Of a stretch of DNA of 64,000 nucleotides, positions 34,343 through 43,279 are shown in pieces. Both the position numbers and the translations under genes were made by a program. Under the pieces are notes generated by a model. It was not told the origin of the DNA, did not search any database, and saw nothing but the letters and a program-made list of their open reading frames with translations. The stretch is from Maribrevibacterium harenarium (lineage in GTDB: Bacteria > Pseudomonadota > Gammaproteobacteria > Pseudomonadales > Marinomonadaceae), in the NCBI RefSeq assembly GCF_006385675.1, contig NZ_VFRR01000015.1:1-64000 (forward strand), written 5' to 3'. Position 1 is the stretch's first letter. Each line of letters opens with the position of its first letter.

Positions 34343-35119
34343 TTATTTTTGCTGATTCCAGCGTATGCACTCTTCGAGTGTCACCCCTTGACCACCGAAG
34401 ATGTCTAGGGCGCTACCGATGGTTAAATCTACTGTGCCATTGGATAGGTCATGCACGCGTTTCAAATCTTCTAGGCTACGAGCTCCACCTGCATAGGTCA
34501 CGTCAACTGGGCAGCCTTGTCCCAGCAATTTCACAAGATCTTCATCAATACCTGCTTGTAAGCCTTCCACATCGGCAGCATGGATAAGAAACTCATCACA
34601 GTGATTCGCCAATTCGATAAGATTATCCATGGTGACTTGAGTTGAGGTAACGGTTTGCCAGCGATCGGTAGCGATAAACCAGCCGTCTTCCGTGCGACGG
34701 CAGCTCAGATCGAGAACGAGTCGGTCTGTCCCTGTTTCTCGTTTGATTTTATCTAAGCGATCCCAAGAGAACTCGCCGTTCTCAAACAAGTAAGACGTGA
34801 CAATTACATGGGACGCACCAGCATTAAGATAGTCCGATGCATTTTTAGCAGTAACGCCACCACCATATTGCAGTCCTTGGGGGTAAGCTTTAAGAGCGCT
34901 GATCGCTTCACGCCGCGTATCATCATCCTTGCCGAGGGCGATCACATGTCCACCGGTGAGTTGATGCTCTCGATATAGACCGGCGTAATAGGCTGCGTCG
35001 TATTGACTGACAAAATTCTCTTTGGCTCCAGCGTCATTTAGGCTACCGCCAACGATTTGCTTAACTTTCCCCTGATGCAGGTCGATACACGGACGAAACA
35101 GCGTCACAGATAACTCCAT
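34343..35119 (-). CDS. hisA: Eukaryote-type HisA isomerase (HIS6 family)
   Basis: 258 residues. It should isomerise ProFAR to PRFAR in histidine synthesis. The sequence follows yeast HIS6 rather than ordinary bacterial HisA: RPCIDLHQGKVKQIVGGSL, NFVSQYDAAYYAGLY, HVIALGKDDDTRREAISAL, VLDLSCRRTEDGWFIA, FLIHAADVEGLQAGIDEDLV, and DLTIGSALDIFGG near the end. Both half-barrel catalytic aspartates are kept (in CIDLH and within the IHAADVEG region). There are no other histidine genes nearby, which fits either an acquired gene or a lineage that uses this type as its HisA. Whether a standard hisA exists elsewhere cannot be seen from here. Confidence 0.88.
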   Translation of the reverse strand: MELSVTLFRPCIDLHQGKVKQIVGGSLNDAGAKENFVSQYDAAYYAGLYREHQLTGGHVIALGKDDDTRREAISALKAYPQGLQYGGGVTAKNASDYLNAGASHVIVTSYLFENGEFSWDRLDKIKRETGTDRLVLDLSCRRTEDGWFIATDRWQTVTSTQVTMDNLIELANHCDEFLIHAADVEGLQAGIDEDLVKLLGQGCPVDVTYAGGARSLEDLKRVHDLSNGTVDLTIGSALDIFGGQGVTLEECIRWNQQK

Positions 35120-35173
35120 AATTCCTAGAAATAAGATAAGGATTGTAGCGCAACTTTTGAGAAGGCTAGAATG

Positions 35174-35215
35174 ATAAAAGCAAATTTAATCGTTGCAGAT
35201 CAAATTTGCTTTTAT
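35174..35215 (-). terminator. 14-bp perfect inverted repeat between CMD-family gene and hisA
   Basis: ATAAAAGCAAATTT (35174-35187) and its exact inverse at 35202-35215. On the minus strand it follows the CMD-family gene and ends in a TTTTAT run, so it is probably that gene's terminator. It is AT-rich, so a binding site ahead of hisA is the alternative. Confidence 0.55.
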
Positions 35216-35245
35216 TTAGGGCATGATTACTTGTGATTGAGTGGC

Positions 35246-35590
35246 TTAGGCGGCAAGAAACTCATCCACAGCCGCTAGGGCCTGAGTTCCGTATATCACA
35301 GACGGGCCACCGCCCATCATGATCGCCACATCAATGGTTTCGATAAGCTCTTCGCGATTGGCGCCATGGCGCACTGCAGCGCGAACATGAGCAGCAATGC
35401 AACCGTCACAGCGAGCGGCTATACCAATAGCCACGGCCATCAACTCTTTGTGTTTAACCGATACCGCTCCTTCGCGCATAGCGGCTTTATGCATCGCCAT
35501 AAAACCGTCCAATATTCCAGGTGCCGCCTGACGATAGGCCTTTGCTAGGGCATTTTGATCTGCTTGAATTTCTTGGTAACTCTTTGGCAT
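35246..35590 (-). CDS. Carboxymuconolactone decarboxylase (AhpD-like) family protein
   Basis: 114 residues, all-helical CMD fold. The redox motif ARCDGCIAAHVRAAVRHGA (about 58-76) has C-x2-C followed by a histidine, as in AhpD-like peroxidase partners rather than true lactone decarboxylases. The E and H of the proton relay appear to be kept. Probable cytosolic thiol peroxidase-type activity, substrate unknown. RBS GGAGG is visible just upstream on the minus strand. Confidence 0.88.
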   Translation of the reverse strand: MPKSYQEIQADQNALAKAYRQAAPGILDGFMAMHKAAMREGAVSVKHKELMAVAIGIAARCDGCIAAHVRAAVRHGANREELIETIDVAIMMGGGPSVIYGTQALAAVDEFLAA

Positions 35591-35747
35591 GGGAGCCTCC
35601 TAATTAGTGAATGTGGTCTACCAAAGATTCTATAGTTTTTTCTAATTTAGTTTTTGTTTGATTTGTTGGTTGTTGATTTAAGGCAACGGGGGAATGATTT
35701 TAGATTTTCCAGCTTTGTCTGAAAGCGCCTCCTGCCCGGGGAAATGT

Positions 35748-35775
35748 TTGACTAAGCTAATATTCCTACTATGAT
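35748..35775 (+). promoter_or_regulatory. Sigma-70 type promoter for the small exported protein
   Basis: TTGACT (35748-35753) and TATGAT (35770-35775) with a 16-base spacer, both close to consensus. Transcription would start near 35782, about 25 bases before the TTG start codon. Confidence 0.6.
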
Positions 35776-35805
35776 GAACGCGCATTTTTACTGGTTGGGC
35801 ACATT

Positions 35806-36126
35806 TTGCAGCATATTGTTTCCCGTTTCACCATTCTCTACCTTTACGCTCTATTGAGCTTTTGGGCGATCCCCATTGCTAATGGCACGGCCACGGGCGA
35901 TGGCGCTTTGCGTATTTGTACGCTTAAAGGTGTGGAGATTGTTGAAGTCACTGCCGATGGCAATGTTCAGGAAAATAATTGTCCTTGCGTACAAGCGACC
36001 CACCTTGCTCATACTGCGGAATTGATTCCGAATCCACCCAGTTCACCCCAGTGTCTGGAGCGTTCCAGCTCCATTACGCTTGCCTCTTCACTGGCCTATT
36101 TTTCTCGGGCGCCACCCTTTATATAG
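35806..36126 (+). CDS. Small exported protein, DUF2946-like
   Basis: 106 residues, if translation starts at TTG 35806; no in-frame ATG exists and the promoter at 35748-35775 leaves little room for another start. The N-terminus is a signal peptide or anchor (FTILYLYALLSFWAIPIANG). The following RICTLKGVEIVEVTADG and the C-x-C pair in NNCPCV resemble the DUF2946/copper-associated small proteins, but no function is established. A Pro/Ser-rich tail ends in RAPPFI. I am moderately sure that it is a real gene, less so of the family. Confidence 0.55.
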   Translation: MQHIVSRFTILYLYALLSFWAIPIANGTATGDGALRICTLKGVEIVEVTADGNVQENNCPCVQATHLAHTAELIPNPPSSPQCLERSSSITLASSLAYFSRAPPFI

Positions 36127-36513
36127 TTTTTATTATGTAGGCAATAAACAATATGAATAAACTCGTTTTTACTTATTCCAAAAAGATATAAACTTATTCA
36201 ATTTAGAGTTTACTAATTTAATCTGATTGGGTTTAATACTCTTTAGCCCTTTTATGACGTGGCTTCCAGCGATTTACAGACGTTATCAATAAGTGTGTAA
36301 ATACTATGAAGCTATTTGCTAGATTTATACATAAATTATATTTATTGATCTGGGGCAACAAGTCATAAATGGTGCTAATGAATAATGACGGTGAACGCTG
36401 CATTCTACGGTGTGTATCGTCAAGAGTTAGGCGACAACAAACAACAAGAGCACACGGGTTGATGTGCCTGGCAAGCTGCCGCCCCCAATCAACTAGAAAC
36501 ATGGATTCAAACT
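36127..36513 (+). promoter_or_regulatory. 387-bp AT-rich upstream region of cydA with an FNR-like site
   Basis: No convincing gene is present. The first 230 bp are very AT-rich, as expected for an ArcA/FNR-controlled promoter. TTGAT-CTGG-GGCAA at 36345-36358 matches the FNR/Anr box TTGAT-N4-ATCAA at 8 of 10 positions. Oxygen-responsive control of cyd is common in this group. The exact start site is not evident. Confidence 0.4.
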
Positions 36514-38091
36514 ATGATTAATGAAGCAGTTGTAGACCTCTCGCGGTTACAGTTCGCTCTTACGGCCATGTACCACTTTTTGTTCGTACCACTGACCTTG
36601 GGCTTATCGTTCTTGTTGGCAATTATGGAGTCGGTGTATGTGATCACCGGCAAGCAAATCTATAAGGATATGGTGAAATTCTGGGGTAAGTTGTTTGGTA
36701 TCAACTTTGCTCTTGGTGTAACCACCGGTCTCACCATGGAATTCCAGTTCGGTACCAACTGGTCGTACTATTCCCACTATGTGGGTGATATTTTCGGTGC
36801 GCCACTGGCAATCGAAGGTTTGATGGCCTTCTTCCTAGAGTCTACCTTGGTCGGTTTGTTTTTCTTTGGTTGGGATCGCCTCAGCAAAGTAAAACACTTG
36901 ATGGTGACTTGGGGGGTAGCATTAGGCTCGAATTTGTCCGCTCTTTGGATTTTGATTGCCAATGGCTGGATGCAAAATCCTGTAGGTTCCGAATTTAACT
37001 ATCAAACCATGCGCATGGAATTAGTGGACTTCGGTGCTCTGTTACTTAACCCTGTGGCTCAAGTGAAATTCGTACACACGGTTTCTGCAGGTTACACCAC
37101 TGGGGCAGTGTTCGTCCTAGCAATCTCTGCCTACTACCTGTTGAAGAATCGAGATCTCGCTTTCGCTCGCCGTTCTTTCGCGATTGCTGCAGCCTTCGGT
37201 TTGGCGTCATCCATTAGTGTCATCATTCTTGGTGACGAGTCTGGTTACGAGCTAGGTGAAGTTCAGCGCGTTAAACTGGCTGCTGTAGAAGCTGAGTGGG
37301 AAACCCACGAACCACCTGCACCATTTACGGTGATTGGCTTTCCTAATCAAGAGTTAGAAGTCACCGAGTACGCGATTCGTATTCCCGCTTTGATGGGCTT
37401 AATCGCTACCCGTTCCTTGGACGAGGAAGTGGTCGGTCTGAAAGATTTGAAAGAATACCACCGTCAACGCATTATCAATGGTATTTATGCCAACCAGTTG
37501 CTGGCTAAGTTACGTGCTGGCGATGAAGATCCGGTGTTGAAAGAAAACTTTGAAAAAGTAAAAGATGACTTGGGTTACGGTTTGCTAGTCACAGCTTTTA
37601 CCAATGATTTCAACAATGTCACTGAGGAACATATCAACAAGGCGGTGGAATACTCGATCCCTCAAGTCGCTCCACTATTCTACGCCTTCCGTATTATGGT
37701 GGCAGCGGGCTTCTTTATGTTGTTGGTATTTGCCATTGCTTTCTACCAAAACGCACGTCGTCGCATTGGACAAAATCGCTTCTTCTTAAAAGTGGTGTTG
37801 TTCACGCTACCTATGCCGTGGATTGCCTCCGAAGCCGGTTGGTTTGTGGCAGAATTTGGTCGTCAACCTTGGGCCATCGGTGAAATCTTACCAGTTCATG
37901 CAGCTGTTTCCTCGTTAACGGCAGGAGAAATCTTGACCTCACTGCTACTGATGACTGGGTTATACACAGTGTTCCTGATTGCAGAAATGTACTTGATGAT
38001 TCGTTTTGCCAAGCAGGGGCCGTCCAGTCTGCATACCGGACGCTATGACTTGGAAAAAGAAGCCGCGCAGTTAAAAGGTCAGGAGGTGTAA
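36514..38091 (+). CDS. cydA: Cytochrome bd ubiquinol oxidase subunit I
   Basis: 525 residues, nine membrane helices. It begins [23 protein letters not shown], with the haem b595 ligand histidine in AMYHFLF. The b558 ligands lie in the region of FVHTVSAGY and the later methionine in [11 protein letters not shown] long periplasmic Q-loop (about 245-380) includes [20 protein letters not shown], so this is the long-Q-loop type of enteric bacteria. With CydB and CydX it reduces O2 to water with quinol at high oxygen affinity. RBS GGATT; 1-bp gap to cydB. Confidence 0.96.
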   Translation: MINEAVVDLSRLQFALTAMYHFLFVPLTLGLSFLLAIMESVYVITGKQIYKDMVKFWGKLFGINFALGVTTGLTMEFQFGTNWSYYSHYVGDIFGAPLAIEGLMAFFLESTLVGLFFFGWDRLSKVKHLMVTWGVALGSNLSALWILIANGWMQNPVGSEFNYQTMRMELVDFGALLLNPVAQVKFVHTVSAGYTTGAVFVLAISAYYLLKNRDLAFARRSFAIAAAFGLASSISVIILGDESGYELGEVQRVKLAAVEAEWETHEPPAPFTVIGFPNQELEVTEYAIRIPALMGLIATRSLDEEVVGLKDLKEYHRQRIINGIYANQLLAKLRAGDEDPVLKENFEKVKDDLGYGLLVTAFTNDFNNVTEEHINKAVEYSIPQVAPLFYAFRIMVAAGFFMLLVFAIAFYQNARRRIGQNRFFLKVVLFTLPMPWIASEAGWFVAEFGRQPWAIGEILPVHAAVSSLTAGEILTSLLLMTGLYTVFLIAEMYLMIRFAKQGPSSLHTGRYDLEKEAAQLKGQEV

Positions 38092-38092
38092 C

Positions 38093-39229
38093 ATGGATTA
38101 CGAATTACTGAAAATCATTTGGTGGGTGTTGGTTGGCGTGTTGCTAATCGGCTTCGCCATTACCGACGGCTTTGATATGGGGGTCGGTAGTTTGCTCAAC
38201 GTGATTACCAAAGATGATAATGAACGTCGTGTCATGATCAACTCCATTGCCCCCCACTGGGACGGCAACCAAGTTTGGTTTATCACCGCGGGTGGTGCGT
38301 TATTTGCGGCTTGGCCGGTGGTGTATGCGACGTCTTTCTCTGGTTTTTACTTTGCCATGGTGCTGACTTTAGCAGCATTGTTCTTCCGTCCGATCGGTTT
38401 TGATTACCGTTCGAAGCTGGAAAATAGTCAGTGGCGTAAATCTTGGGACTGGGCTATCGGCTTTGGTTCCGCCGTTCCGCCACTGATCTTTGGTGTGGCG
38501 TTCGGTAACTTGTTGCAGGGTGTGCCCTTCCAGTTCGATGAGTACCTACGTGTCACCTACACCGGTTCATTCTTCGCACTATTGAACCCTTTTGCCTTAG
38601 TCGCGGGATTGGTCAGTGTGATGATGCTGGCTACTCAAGGTGGTGCTTGGTTGAGCATGAAGACCGAGGGTGCGTTGTTGCGTAAGGTTCAAGCAGCGAC
38701 CTTCCTTTCTGGGTTGCTAACAGCGTTGTTGTTTATCTTGGCAGGTGTTTGGTTAGCATTCGGTATCGATGGCTATGTCATTACCAGTGCCATCGATGGT
38801 AATCAAGTTTTAACCCCGGTCATGAAAACCGCAGAGGTCGCAACTGGTGCTTGGCTCGCGAACTACAGTAAGTTTCCACTATTGATGTTGGCTCCAGCAT
38901 TGGGTATAGCCGGCATGGTGATTGCTGCACTAGCGGCGAAAAGTGGTAAGGGTGGCGTGGCTTTCTTAGCGTCCTCTCTTGGCATTGCTGGGATTATCTT
39001 AACCGCAGGTGGCTCTATGTTCCCGTTCTTGATGCCATCCTCCAGTTTCCCAAGCATGAGTTTGACCATGTGGGATGCCACTTCGAGCGAGAATACCCTG
39101 ATGATCATGTTTGTAGTGGCCTGTATTTTTGTGCCGATTGTGCTGAGTTATACCGTCTGGAGTTACTTTGTTATGTTCGGGCGTTTAAGCAAAGAACATA
39201 TCGAGAAGAATAGTCACTCCCTGTACTAG
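38093..39229 (+). CDS. cydB: Cytochrome bd ubiquinol oxidase subunit II
   Basis: 378 residues, eight membrane helices. It begins MDYELLKIIWWVLVG, with the family signatures GFAITDGFDMGVG and INSIAPHWDGNQVWFI. It forms the heterodimer with CydA and buries the oxygen-reaction site. AGGAGG lies ahead of the ATG. Normal length. Confidence 0.96.
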   Translation: MDYELLKIIWWVLVGVLLIGFAITDGFDMGVGSLLNVITKDDNERRVMINSIAPHWDGNQVWFITAGGALFAAWPVVYATSFSGFYFAMVLTLAALFFRPIGFDYRSKLENSQWRKSWDWAIGFGSAVPPLIFGVAFGNLLQGVPFQFDEYLRVTYTGSFFALLNPFALVAGLVSVMMLATQGGAWLSMKTEGALLRKVQAATFLSGLLTALLFILAGVWLAFGIDGYVITSAIDGNQVLTPVMKTAEVATGAWLANYSKFPLLMLAPALGIAGMVIAALAAKSGKGGVAFLASSLGIAGIILTAGGSMFPFLMPSSSFPSMSLTMWDATSSENTLMIMFVVACIFVPIVLSYTVWSYFVMFGRLSKEHIEKNSHSLY

Positions 39230-39297
39230 GTCGATGTGACTAACAACAAAAGTATCTGAAAGGGGCGGGCTTAGCGCCCGCCAAGAGGAGAAAAATT

Positions 39298-39408
39298 ATG
39301 TGGTATTTTGCTTGGGTTTTAGGTGTGTTATTAGCCTGTTCATTTGGCATCATTAATGCTGTATGGCTTGAATTCCAGGGCTACGAAGGGGAAGCGGAAC
39401 AGGATTAA
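39298..39408 (+). CDS. cydX: Cytochrome bd small subunit CydX
   Basis: A 36-codon gene, easily overlooked: it begins MWYFAWVLGVLLACSFGI, continues INAVWLE and ends in an acidic tail (EGEAEQD). One membrane helix (about 4-22) and the conserved WxxGxxLA..FGxxNAxWxE pattern identify CydX/YbgT, which stabilises the haem site of the oxidase. AAGAGGAG lies ahead of ATG 39298; it lies 68 bp after cydB and 3 bp before cydD. Confidence 0.93.
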   Translation: MWYFAWVLGVLLACSFGIINAVWLEFQGYEGEAEQD

Positions 39409-39411
39409 TCC

Positions 39412-41151
39412 ATGCCCAAATCTCCAACTAAGGGGCGCGCCCAGCGCGCTCCTTTATCACCTGAAAAGACATTTCTTAATTTGTTGGCGACTGATCAGCA
39501 ATCGACATTTCGACGGGTTCATCTTCTTGGGCTGCTGCAAAGTGTTTCTATCATGCTGCAGGCGCTCGGTTTTTCCCTATTATTAGCCCATCTGGTCTTA
39601 CATCAGTCTCTCGATTTGTTTGGCAGTGGGTTGGCTATTACAGGTTTTGTGCTGCGTTATTTGTGCCAGTGGGGGCGTGAACTACTTAGTGCAAAAGCGA
39701 GCCGGGAGATTCGATTTCCATTACGCCAACGCTTGGTAAGCAAGCTTGCTCACCTGGGGCCGCAACGCCATAGGCTTGACGAGGACGCTGGCTTATCGAC
39801 TAGGATTTATGAGCAAGTCGACGCGTTAGATGACTATTTCGCCCGCTATCTTCCGCAAACTGTCATGGTGGTGTTGATTCCAGCGGTGCTGCTAATTGCT
39901 ACCGCCTTGGTGTCATGGATCGCCTTCTTTATCTTCTTGTTCACCGCTCCGCTTGTCATCTTCTTTATGATTTTAGTGGGGCATAAAGCCGCACAAGCCA
40001 ATCGCAAGCAATTCGCGGTGTTAGCTCTGTTGTCGAATCAATTTCTCGATTTAAGCCGTGGCCTCAGTGAATTAAAAAGATTGGGAGCGGTGGATCAAGG
40101 TCGTGAACGCCTTGAATTTAGTGCCGATGCTTATCGCAAAAGCACCATGTCAGTATTGCGGTTGGCTTTTCTGTCGACAGCGACGTTGGAGTTATTCGCG
40201 TCAGTTGCTATTGCTATGGTGGCATTGTATCTGGGGCTGGGCTTGGTGGAGCAGTTGCCTTGGGCTCAAGGAAATACCCCCGTTCCGTTGCAGCCAGCCT
40301 TCTTCTTATTGCTGATGGCTCCGGAGTTCTACTTACCATTACGGCAACTCGGCAATGATTATCATGCTAAGCAAAAAGCAGAGGCGGCAGCCTCCCAGTT
40401 ACTTGCCATTGATTCGGCCCAGCTCAGCAGTGCAACAAAGCAAGCTCTTGCTGTCAGTAGCCAAACTGATAACGCTAGGGTTTACTTCAACGCAGTAACT
40501 TGGACGCAAGATGGCAGGGTAAGGCTTGAGCAAGTGACCCAGAAAATTGCAGCGGGACAAAGAGTCTGGCTACGGGGACCATCTGGAGCGGGTAAATCAA
40601 GCTTGATGGCGCTATTGCTGGGTTTTGAGCAGCCTACTCAGGGCCAGATCTATATTGATGGTGAAATATTAGACGCTCAGCAGTTACCGAACTGGCGCAA
40701 ACGTTTGGCATGGCTACCACAGCAAGCGGAATGGATTCAGGGAACCATTCGTGCAAATTTATTGCTTGGGCTCCCATCGGTGGATGAGACTGCAATCAAT
40801 CGAGCTTTGGTGCTATCAGGATGTGACGAGTTTATCCGGCGTTTGCCTTTAGGTTTAGATAGTCAATTAACTGAACTGGGAGCAGGGGTATCGGGTGGCC
40901 AGCTACAGCGTATTGCTATTGCTCGAGCTTTGCTAAGTGATGCGGATGTTTGGTTATTAGATGAACCTTGTGCCAGCCTCGATCCGGAAACAGCGGAGGC
41001 GCTACTGAATACCCTAGATGAAGTGACGCAAGGAAAGACCTTGCTCATCATTAGCCATGATACTCATCCGGTGGTCTGGGCAGATGCCTATTGGATTATG
41101 AAAGGAGGGGAGCTATATGTCGAAACGCCGGACAAATGCGCTTTCTTTTAA
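39412..41151 (+). CDS. cydD: Cysteine/glutathione exporter ABC subunit CydD
   Basis: 579 residues. Six membrane helices (about 40-320) are followed by the ATPase domain: Walker A GPSGAGKSSLM near residue 392, signature VSGGQLQRIAIARALL, and Walker B DVWLLDEPCASLD. With CydC it exports thiols to the periplasm, which cytochrome bd assembly needs; hence its place after cydABX. A basic 20-residue N-terminal tail precedes the first helix. It overlaps cydC by 35 bases. Confidence 0.94.
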   Translation: MPKSPTKGRAQRAPLSPEKTFLNLLATDQQSTFRRVHLLGLLQSVSIMLQALGFSLLLAHLVLHQSLDLFGSGLAITGFVLRYLCQWGRELLSAKASREIRFPLRQRLVSKLAHLGPQRHRLDEDAGLSTRIYEQVDALDDYFARYLPQTVMVVLIPAVLLIATALVSWIAFFIFLFTAPLVIFFMILVGHKAAQANRKQFAVLALLSNQFLDLSRGLSELKRLGAVDQGRERLEFSADAYRKSTMSVLRLAFLSTATLELFASVAIAMVALYLGLGLVEQLPWAQGNTPVPLQPAFFLLLMAPEFYLPLRQLGNDYHAKQKAEAAASQLLAIDSAQLSSATKQALAVSSQTDNARVYFNAVTWTQDGRVRLEQVTQKIAAGQRVWLRGPSGAGKSSLMALLLGFEQPTQGQIYIDGEILDAQQLPNWRKRLAWLPQQAEWIQGTIRANLLLGLPSVDETAINRALVLSGCDEFIRRLPLGLDSQLTELGAGVSGGQLQRIAIARALLSDADVWLLDEPCASLDPETAEALLNTLDEVTQGKTLLIISHDTHPVVWADAYWIMKGGELYVETPDKCAFF

Positions 41152-42793
41152 ACAGGTATTAGCGGCAAACTCGCTCGGGTTAATCATCGCCATCCTAGTG
41201 GGTGCGGTTGCTAGTATCGCGGGTATCGCTCTGCTGGGTATTTCCGGCTGGTTTTTATCGGCAGCAGGCCTTGCTGGTATGGTCGGTGGCGCTTTGGTAT
41301 TTGATTATCTTACTCCCGGAGCCATGATACGCTTGATGGCAATATTGCGTACCGCCGGGCGCTATGGAGAGCAAGTATTTTCCCATGATCATCTATTACA
41401 GGTTCTGAAGCAGTTACGCTTGTGGGTTTGGGATCAGCGCGTCAGCGCGCCTGCTTGGCGTAGTCAGCGGCAGGCTCAAGGGGATTTACTACAACGCCTA
41501 ATTGGCGACTTGGACCACCTTATTAAATGGCCATTGGCAGTAGTGATGCCGCGTATTTACGCCTGGCTAGTTCTCGCTCTCGTAGCTTTGTTTGCCTTTT
41601 GGTTAGCACCGCAGTTGTTGATTCCCATTGGGGCGTTAGGGGTGATCCAGCTGATGATTATACCTTGGTGGTTGCGGCGGCAAGTTACTTTACCGGTTTA
41701 CCGACAGCAGGCACTAGCGCTACACCGGCGCCAGCGTTTCCTGAGTCTCATGCGCAGCTTGGTTACACTCACTATCCGTGGGCGCTGGCAAACCTATGCA
41801 AAACGACTGGATACCCTCGACCTACGTCAAAGGAATGATCAGGCTCGTATTCAGTTCTGGATGAGCACTGCGAGAGTTCTCGCTCATCTGACGACTCTAC
41901 TATGTTTAATAACTTCTATTGCTTTGGTGATGACACCTAGCGCCAATGGTTGGCAGTTACAGCCAGATGTATCAGCCACCCTATTAGCTGGGTTTGTGCT
42001 GTTGCTACTTGGGGCGAACGAAGTACTGCAAATCAACCTAAATGGGCAAATAGCGGCGGCAGAGGCCAAACTCGGTCTGCACCGTTTGAATCAAATCGTG
42101 AGTGAAGAGGAAGCCATTGAATCCACATCTATTAGTGCTAGTCAGTGCCTCAATTTAGAAGCAGTGGCTGGAGTCTATCCCCAGGTGTTTGGTCCATCCC
42201 TGCTTGCTCATCAGCCTGTAACCGTCACTTTTGATTATGGCCATAACTATCGCCTACAGGGAGCCAGTGGTACGGGTAAGAGTACTTTACTCGGTGTTAT
42301 TGCCGGTGACCAGAGCTATGAGGGACGCCTGTTGTGGGGCAACGAACTACTCAATCCGAGGCAGTCTGAATGGCGTAGGCAGCTTGCCTATTTGGCCCAA
42401 CAGCCAGTGTTGTTTCAACAAACTCTCGGCGCGAATGTGCGTTTAGGGAATGAAGAGGTTAGTGACGAGGAAATCCGAGGATTACTGACTAAGTTAGGTT
42501 TGGGGGTTTGGTTGGATAGTTTACCGCAAGGGCTCGATACCTTGATAGGCGGACAGGGACGAAGTCTTTCAGGTGGTCAGGCGCGGCGTATCGCGCTAGC
42601 CCGTGTGCTATTACGTAGAGCGCCGATACTGATTCTAGATGAACCCTTTGATGGGCTAGATCGGGTTAGTATCAGTCAGATTTGTGATCTATTGGCACAG
42701 GGACCATACCAGCCGAAAATGCTAATTTATGCTAGCCATGTGGCGTCAGATCTAGATCACGATGTGACAACGATCAATTTAATGTCACCCTAG
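41117..42793 (+). CDS. cydC: Cysteine/glutathione exporter ABC subunit CydC
   Basis: 558 residues. Membrane domain about 10-315, beginning GISGWFLSAAGLAGM after the first helix. ATPase domain: Walker A GASGTGKSTLLG near residue 385, signature LSGGQARRIALARVLL, and Walker B ILILDEPFDGLD. It pairs with CydD. ATG 41117 lies inside the end of cydD, with AAGGAGGGG upstream, so the genes are translationally coupled. It ends at the operon terminator. Confidence 0.94.
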   Translation: MSKRRTNALSFKQVLAANSLGLIIAILVGAVASIAGIALLGISGWFLSAAGLAGMVGGALVFDYLTPGAMIRLMAILRTAGRYGEQVFSHDHLLQVLKQLRLWVWDQRVSAPAWRSQRQAQGDLLQRLIGDLDHLIKWPLAVVMPRIYAWLVLALVALFAFWLAPQLLIPIGALGVIQLMIIPWWLRRQVTLPVYRQQALALHRRQRFLSLMRSLVTLTIRGRWQTYAKRLDTLDLRQRNDQARIQFWMSTARVLAHLTTLLCLITSIALVMTPSANGWQLQPDVSATLLAGFVLLLLGANEVLQINLNGQIAAAEAKLGLHRLNQIVSEEEAIESTSISASQCLNLEAVAGVYPQVFGPSLLAHQPVTVTFDYGHNYRLQGASGTGKSTLLGVIAGDQSYEGRLLWGNELLNPRQSEWRRQLAYLAQQPVLFQQTLGANVRLGNEEVSDEEIRGLLTKLGLGVWLDSLPQGLDTLIGGQGRSLSGGQARRIALARVLLRRAPILILDEPFDGLDRVSISQICDLLAQGPYQPKMLIYASHVASDLDHDVTTINLMSP

Positions 42794-42816
42794 GAACTTA
42801 AAAGCTCCGGTGTATA

Positions 42817-42844
42817 AAAAATGGGAGCACTAGGCTCCCATTTT
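42817..42844. terminator. Bidirectional terminator after cydC
   Basis: AAAAT-GGGAGC-ACTAG-GCTCCC-ATTTT, an 11-12 bp stem with A and T flanks, between the convergent cydC and DUF465 genes. Confidence 0.9.
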
Positions 42845-42864
42845 AGTACTTGGTGTTCTATCCG

Positions 42865-43131
42865 TTACACGGCTTGTGAATCGCGCTCGTGCTTCGCTTT
42901 TTTCAAGTAATCGTAAAGGGTGTCTTTTAATAGTAGACGACGCTTCTTAAACTCTTCTTCTTCCATAGTAGTCGCCAATACGATTTCTTGCTCCATGTTC
43001 TCAATTTCGCGAGTTAGGAAATGGTACTCGTCGAACAGTTTACGGAAATGGGCATCGCTCATCTTTAGCTCGTGAATCTCTTCCTTGAATTCAGGTAGCT
43101 CGTTTGCAAGGCTGTGGTTCTCTAGTGACAT
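42865..43131 (-). CDS. DUF465 (YdcH-like) small coiled-coil protein
   Basis: 88 residues, almost all charged helix. The family core is MSDAHFRKLFDEYHFLTREI followed by KKRRLLLKDTLYDYLKKA. Function in this family is unknown. No membrane segment; probably cytosolic. Single gene, convergent with cydC. Confidence 0.85.
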   Translation of the reverse strand: MSLENHSLANELPEFKEEIHELKMSDAHFRKLFDEYHFLTREIENMEQEIVLATTMEEEEFKKRRLLLKDTLYDYLKKAKHERDSQAV

Positions 43132-43279
43132 GGGTCTTTCTCCTATATTTTGTTTGCCTTATGAGCTAAGACTACGCCTATATGAGAGAAGTTAAATTGA
43201 CCTTGGTCATGTATCGCGCCGTTGTCACTGATCAGTAAACACCGACTTGTATCAACTTTTCCAGATGCCAAGAAAGCGG

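Noticed and set aside
36233-36502. 89-codon open frame on the minus strand upstream of cydA
   Set aside because: AT-rich composition, no ribosome site, no recognisable domain, and it lies over the expected cyd promoter.
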